A stretch of DNA of 64,000 nt, taken from NCBI RefSeq assembly GCF_001713455.1, contig NZ_CP016464.1, positions 1,350,001 to 1,414,000 on the forward strand, written 5' to 3'. The DNA is from Bosea sp. RAC05. GTDB lineage: Bacteria; Pseudomonadota; Alphaproteobacteria; Rhizobiales; Beijerinckiaceae. The notes under the pieces were generated by a model, which saw only the letters and a list, made by a program, of their open reading frames with translations, was not told the origin of the DNA and did no database searches. Shown here piece by piece: positions 61,687 through 64,000 of the stretch. Numbering within the stretch: position 1 is the stretch's first letter; every line of letters begins with the position of its first letter. A program made the translations under genes and the position numbers.

Positions 61687-63144
61687 CTACCCGAAACGGC
61701 GCAGGATGCCGATGATCCGGCGCAGGAGCGGCTTGGTGGCGAGGGGGACCAGGAAGGAGGCCGCCGCGCGCTTCGAGACCTCCGACAGCGACGGCCAGGG
61801 CGCCAGCAGCTCCGCCAGTTCGGCGGCGCTCATCTCGCGCTTCAGCGCCAGACCGATGGTCGCGATCAGCTCGTCCGCCTGGGCGCCGACGATGCTCGCA
61901 CCCAAAAGCTTGCCCTTCGCGTCGGTAACGAGCTTCACGAAGCCATCCGTCGTCCGCTCCGCCTGGGCCCGCGCGCTCTCGGCATAGGGCCAGCGCAGGA
62001 TGCGGACGGGGCCATTCGCGAGGGCGTCCGCTTCCGACAGGCCGACACGGGCGATCGCCGGAAAGGTGCGCGTCGCCTGGGGCGCCGCCAGGGGCGTGAA
62101 GGCGCCCGGCTGCCGGAACAGGGCGTTGCGCAGCACGAGCCGGGCCTGCTCCTCGGCGACATGACCGCCCCCGACCGAGCCGGGAGCGCCGCCGGCACAG
62201 TCGCCGATCGCATAGACGCGGCGGTTCGTGCAGCGCAGGCCGCGATCGACCTGGATCCCGTCCGGCCCGCGGCGAATGCCGGCGAGCTCGAGGTCGAGCC
62301 CGTCGATGGCGGGCTGGGCGGGACCGGCAAGCAGAAGATGCGTGCCCTCGATCGTGCGTTCGGAGCCGCTGGCGCCATCGCCGATCACGAGTCGCACGCC
62401 GCCCTTCGCGCGCTCTGCGCGCTTGATCGTGGCGCGCTCGTGCAGCGCCACCCCTTCGCGCAGGAGGGTCCGGCGCAGGATGGCGACCGCCTCCGGATCC
62501 TCGCGCCGCAGCAGATCGCCCTCGTCGACCAGCGCCACCTGGCTGCCGAGGCGCCGCATCGCCTGCGCGATCGCGACGCCGCTGGCCTGGCCGCCGAGCA
62601 CGATCAGCCGCTCCGGCCGGCGCGTCAGGGAGGCCAGATCTGAAACCGAGAGATGCGGGATGCCATCGAGGCCGGGAAGGGCCGGCACGGCCGTACGGGC
62701 GCCGGTGGCGATGACGAAGCGCCTCGCCTTGATGGCCTGGTCGGCCACCATCACCGTGCTGCGGCTGACGAAGCGCGCGTCCCCCCGGAGCACGGTCGCG
62801 CCCAGCGCGGTCAGGCGCTCGGCCGAGACGTTGGGGGCCTGTGCCGTCAGCACGCGCTGGATGTGGTCATGCAGTTGCGCGTCGTCGATCTCGGGCTCCG
62901 CCGCGACGATGCCGAACCGCCTCGCCTCGCGGACGGCCTGGGCCCGCGCTCCGGCGGCCGCCAGCGCCTCGATGACGGTGTCGCCGACATCGCCGCCCAT
63001 CCGGCCTCGCTCGACGACGACGATGGCGACACCGAAGGCCGCGGCAGCGGTCGCGAAGGCGAGGCCGCCGGTCCCGGCGCCGATCACGCAGAGGTCCGGC
63101 GTCAGGGGCGCGGACCGAGGGGGGGGCGTCGCAGGGTCGCTCAA
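61687..63144 (-). CDS. FAD-dependent pyridine nucleotide-disulfide oxidoreductase-fold protein lacking the redox Cys pair
   Basis: 485 residues with the start placed at a TTG at 63142-63144, which has GGGAG 7 nt upstream; a TTG at 63168 is the alternative. The fold is that of mercuric reductase and dihydrolipoamide dehydrogenase: FAD motif CVIGAGTGGLAFA, NAD motif LIVLGGQASGVAIA, and RRVYAIGDCAGGAPG. The redox-active CxxxxC pair is absent: the place where GGxCxxxGCxPSK should stand reads GGDVGDTVIEAL and is shorter by about three residues. It therefore cannot use the normal disulfide mechanism. Function unknown; perhaps another FAD- and NAD-linked redox reaction. Confidence 0.82.
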   Translation of the reverse strand: MSDPATPPPRSAPLTPDLCVIGAGTGGLAFATAAAAFGVAIVVVERGRMGGDVGDTVIEALAAAGARAQAVREARRFGIVAAEPEIDDAQLHDHIQRVLTAQAPNVSAERLTALGATVLRGDARFVSRSTVMVADQAIKARRFVIATGARTAVPALPGLDGIPHLSVSDLASLTRRPERLIVLGGQASGVAIAQAMRRLGSQVALVDEGDLLRREDPEAVAILRRTLLREGVALHERATIKRAERAKGGVRLVIGDGASGSERTIEGTHLLLAGPAQPAIDGLDLELAGIRRGPDGIQVDRGLRCTNRRVYAIGDCAGGAPGSVGGGHVAEEQARLVLRNALFRQPGAFTPLAAPQATRTFPAIARVGLSEADALANGPVRILRWPYAESARAQAERTTDGFVKLVTDAKGKLLGASIVGAQADELIATIGLALKREMSAAELAELLAPWPSLSEVSKRAAASFLVPLATKPLLRRIIGILRRFG

Positions 63145-63370
63145 GCAGACGCTCCCATGCGCAGCCAAATCATGCGCGGCGCGCGCTCGGGCAGCGATGC
63201 GAAGGGGGCGTCGGATGCGATCATGCCGTCTCCCTGGCTGGCAGATGAAAGGCCATTGTCGCTGATGCGTCGTCGCTGGAGCAGAATCAAGGCGGCTCTG
63301 TCGCGCGGGCCGCTTTCTGCGCTGTGGCGAAGGGTCGGGGAACCGTGCCCATTCGTCACGCCCTGACCGT

Positions 63371-64000
63371 TCAGGCCACGTGACGGCCCTTTTCCATCAG
63401 GGCGGCCAGCGGCGCGGGCTTGCCGAAGAGATACCCTTGCGCCCGCTGGGCCCCGAGAAGCTGGACGGCGATGCGCTGCTGCTCGGTCTCGATGCCCTCG
63501 ACCACGACATTCATCGAGAGCCGGCGTGCCAGCTGGCACACGGCCTCGATGATCGCCTTGGACGCCTCGCTGGAGTGGACTGTCCGCGTGAAGCTCTGAT
63601 CGATCTTCACCTGGGCGAAGGGATAGGTCGAGAGATAGGCGAGCGAGGAATAGCCGGTGCCGAAATCGTCGAGCGCGAAGGTCACGCCGAGCGTGCGCAA
63701 CTCGTCGATGACGCTGAGCGTCGTCTTGTTGTCCTCGATCAGGAGTGATTCGGTCACTTCCAGCGTCAGCCTGTGCGATGGCAGGCTGGATGTGATCAGG
63801 GCCAGCTTCACCGCTTCGATGATGCGGCGCGGCTCGCGGAACTGCAGGGGCGAGATGTTGACGGAGACGCCGACATGCTTCTCCCAGGAGGCGGCGTCCT
63901 TGCAGGCCTGCCGGATCGCCCAGTCGCCGATCGTGGCGATCAGGCCGGACTGTTCGGCGATCGGGATGAACTGGCCGGCGGGAACCATGCCGCGCGTCGG
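63371..64000 (-). CDS. EAL domain cyclic-di-GMP phosphodiesterase, N-terminus cut by window edge
   Basis: The last 209 residues of an EAL-domain protein; the N-terminus, including the EAL motif itself, lies beyond the right edge. The visible part has QFIPIAEQSGLIATIGDW, VSVNISPLQF, LEVTES, the metal-binding DDFGTGYSSL and VKIDQSF, all in order, so the catalytic half looks intact. EAL proteins degrade cyclic di-GMP and so lower biofilm and raise motility. A GGDEF or sensor domain may precede it, which cannot be seen. Confidence 0.88.
   Translation of the reverse strand, partial: PTRGMVPAGQFIPIAEQSGLIATIGDWAIRQACKDAASWEKHVGVSVNISPLQFREPRRIIEAVKLALITSSLPSHRLTLEVTESLLIEDNKTTLSVIDELRTLGVTFALDDFGTGYSSLAYLSTYPFAQVKIDQSFTRTVHSSEASKAIIEAVCQLARRLSMNVVVEGIETEQQRIAVQLLGAQRAQGYLFGKPAPLAALMEKGRHVA

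Noticed and set aside
60299-61987. Plus-strand frame of 562 codons over the histidine kinase
   Set aside because: Shadow of the kinase gene, with low-complexity Arg/Gln/Asp sequence.

Overview
The window is high-GC DNA, about two thirds G+C by eye. It looks like the chromosome of an alphaproteobacterium of the order Hyphomicrobiales (Rhizobiales). The evidence is the dense set of solute-binding ABC transporters paired with SDR, BKACE and IclR/GntR/LacI genes, the small Rhizobiales-type hypothetical and DUF6460 proteins, and intergenic palindromes of a type I remember from Bradyrhizobium, Rhodopseudomonas and Bosea. Bosea-like is my best guess, with low certainty. No phage, transposase, integrase, CRISPR array or rRNA gene was seen.

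Layout. 1-624: an SDR cut by the left edge. 804-1445: a LuxR-type regulator. 1465-3973 (minus): the 5-oxoprolinase operon pxpABC. 4379-6438: a chemoreceptor whose first membrane segment is split by two frameshifts. 6591-13553 (minus): a catabolic and transport operon with a frameshifted BKACE gene, an L-gulonate 3-dehydrogenase-like gene, a LivM-LivG-LivF triple fusion, LivH and a binding protein. Three palindromic repeats sit in its gaps, and a GntR regulator plus an SDR lie divergently (13661-15207). 15236-24296: a LacI regulator and a divergent operon with a sulfonate/taurine-type ABC transporter, a DegT-type PLP enzyme and an HpsN-HpsO-HpsP-like dehydrogenase trio, suggesting sulfopropanediol (DHPS) use. 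24717-30722: an IclR-controlled locus with an SDR, a DUF4286-like protein, a second NMT1-type ABC transporter and a low-GC epimerase. 30758-36627: a polar amino-acid ABC transporter with DoeB-like and EutB/threonine-dehydratase-like enzymes and an IclR regulator, resembling part of an ectoine locus. 37535-45522: kdpFABCDE, preceded by a 28-residue membrane peptide. 45560-45634: tRNA-Thr(GGT).

45812-54647 holds all four members of the ligase-associated DNA repair module (PdeM, Lhr-type helicase, MBL exonuclease, ATP-dependent ligase). They are split by two small unknown genes, a methyltransferase and an SGNH hydrolase. 54764-64000 holds a NarL-type response regulator, a DUF6460 protein, a pentameric ligand-gated ion channel translationally coupled to a membrane-anchored double-Cache sensor with no output domain, pyrD, a DUF952 protein, an S24/LexA-like repressor, an orphan histidine kinase, a flavoprotein without its redox cysteines, and an EAL phosphodiesterase cut by the right edge.

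The most interesting points are the Cache sensor plus ligand-gated channel pair (55800-57832), the near-exact copy of the tRNA-Thr 3' end 21 kb away at 24456-24482 in the geometry of an integration scar, the DegT enzyme inside a DHPS-like operon, and the triple LivMGF fusion. Three single-base frameshifts in two genes need checking against reads before either gene is called dead.
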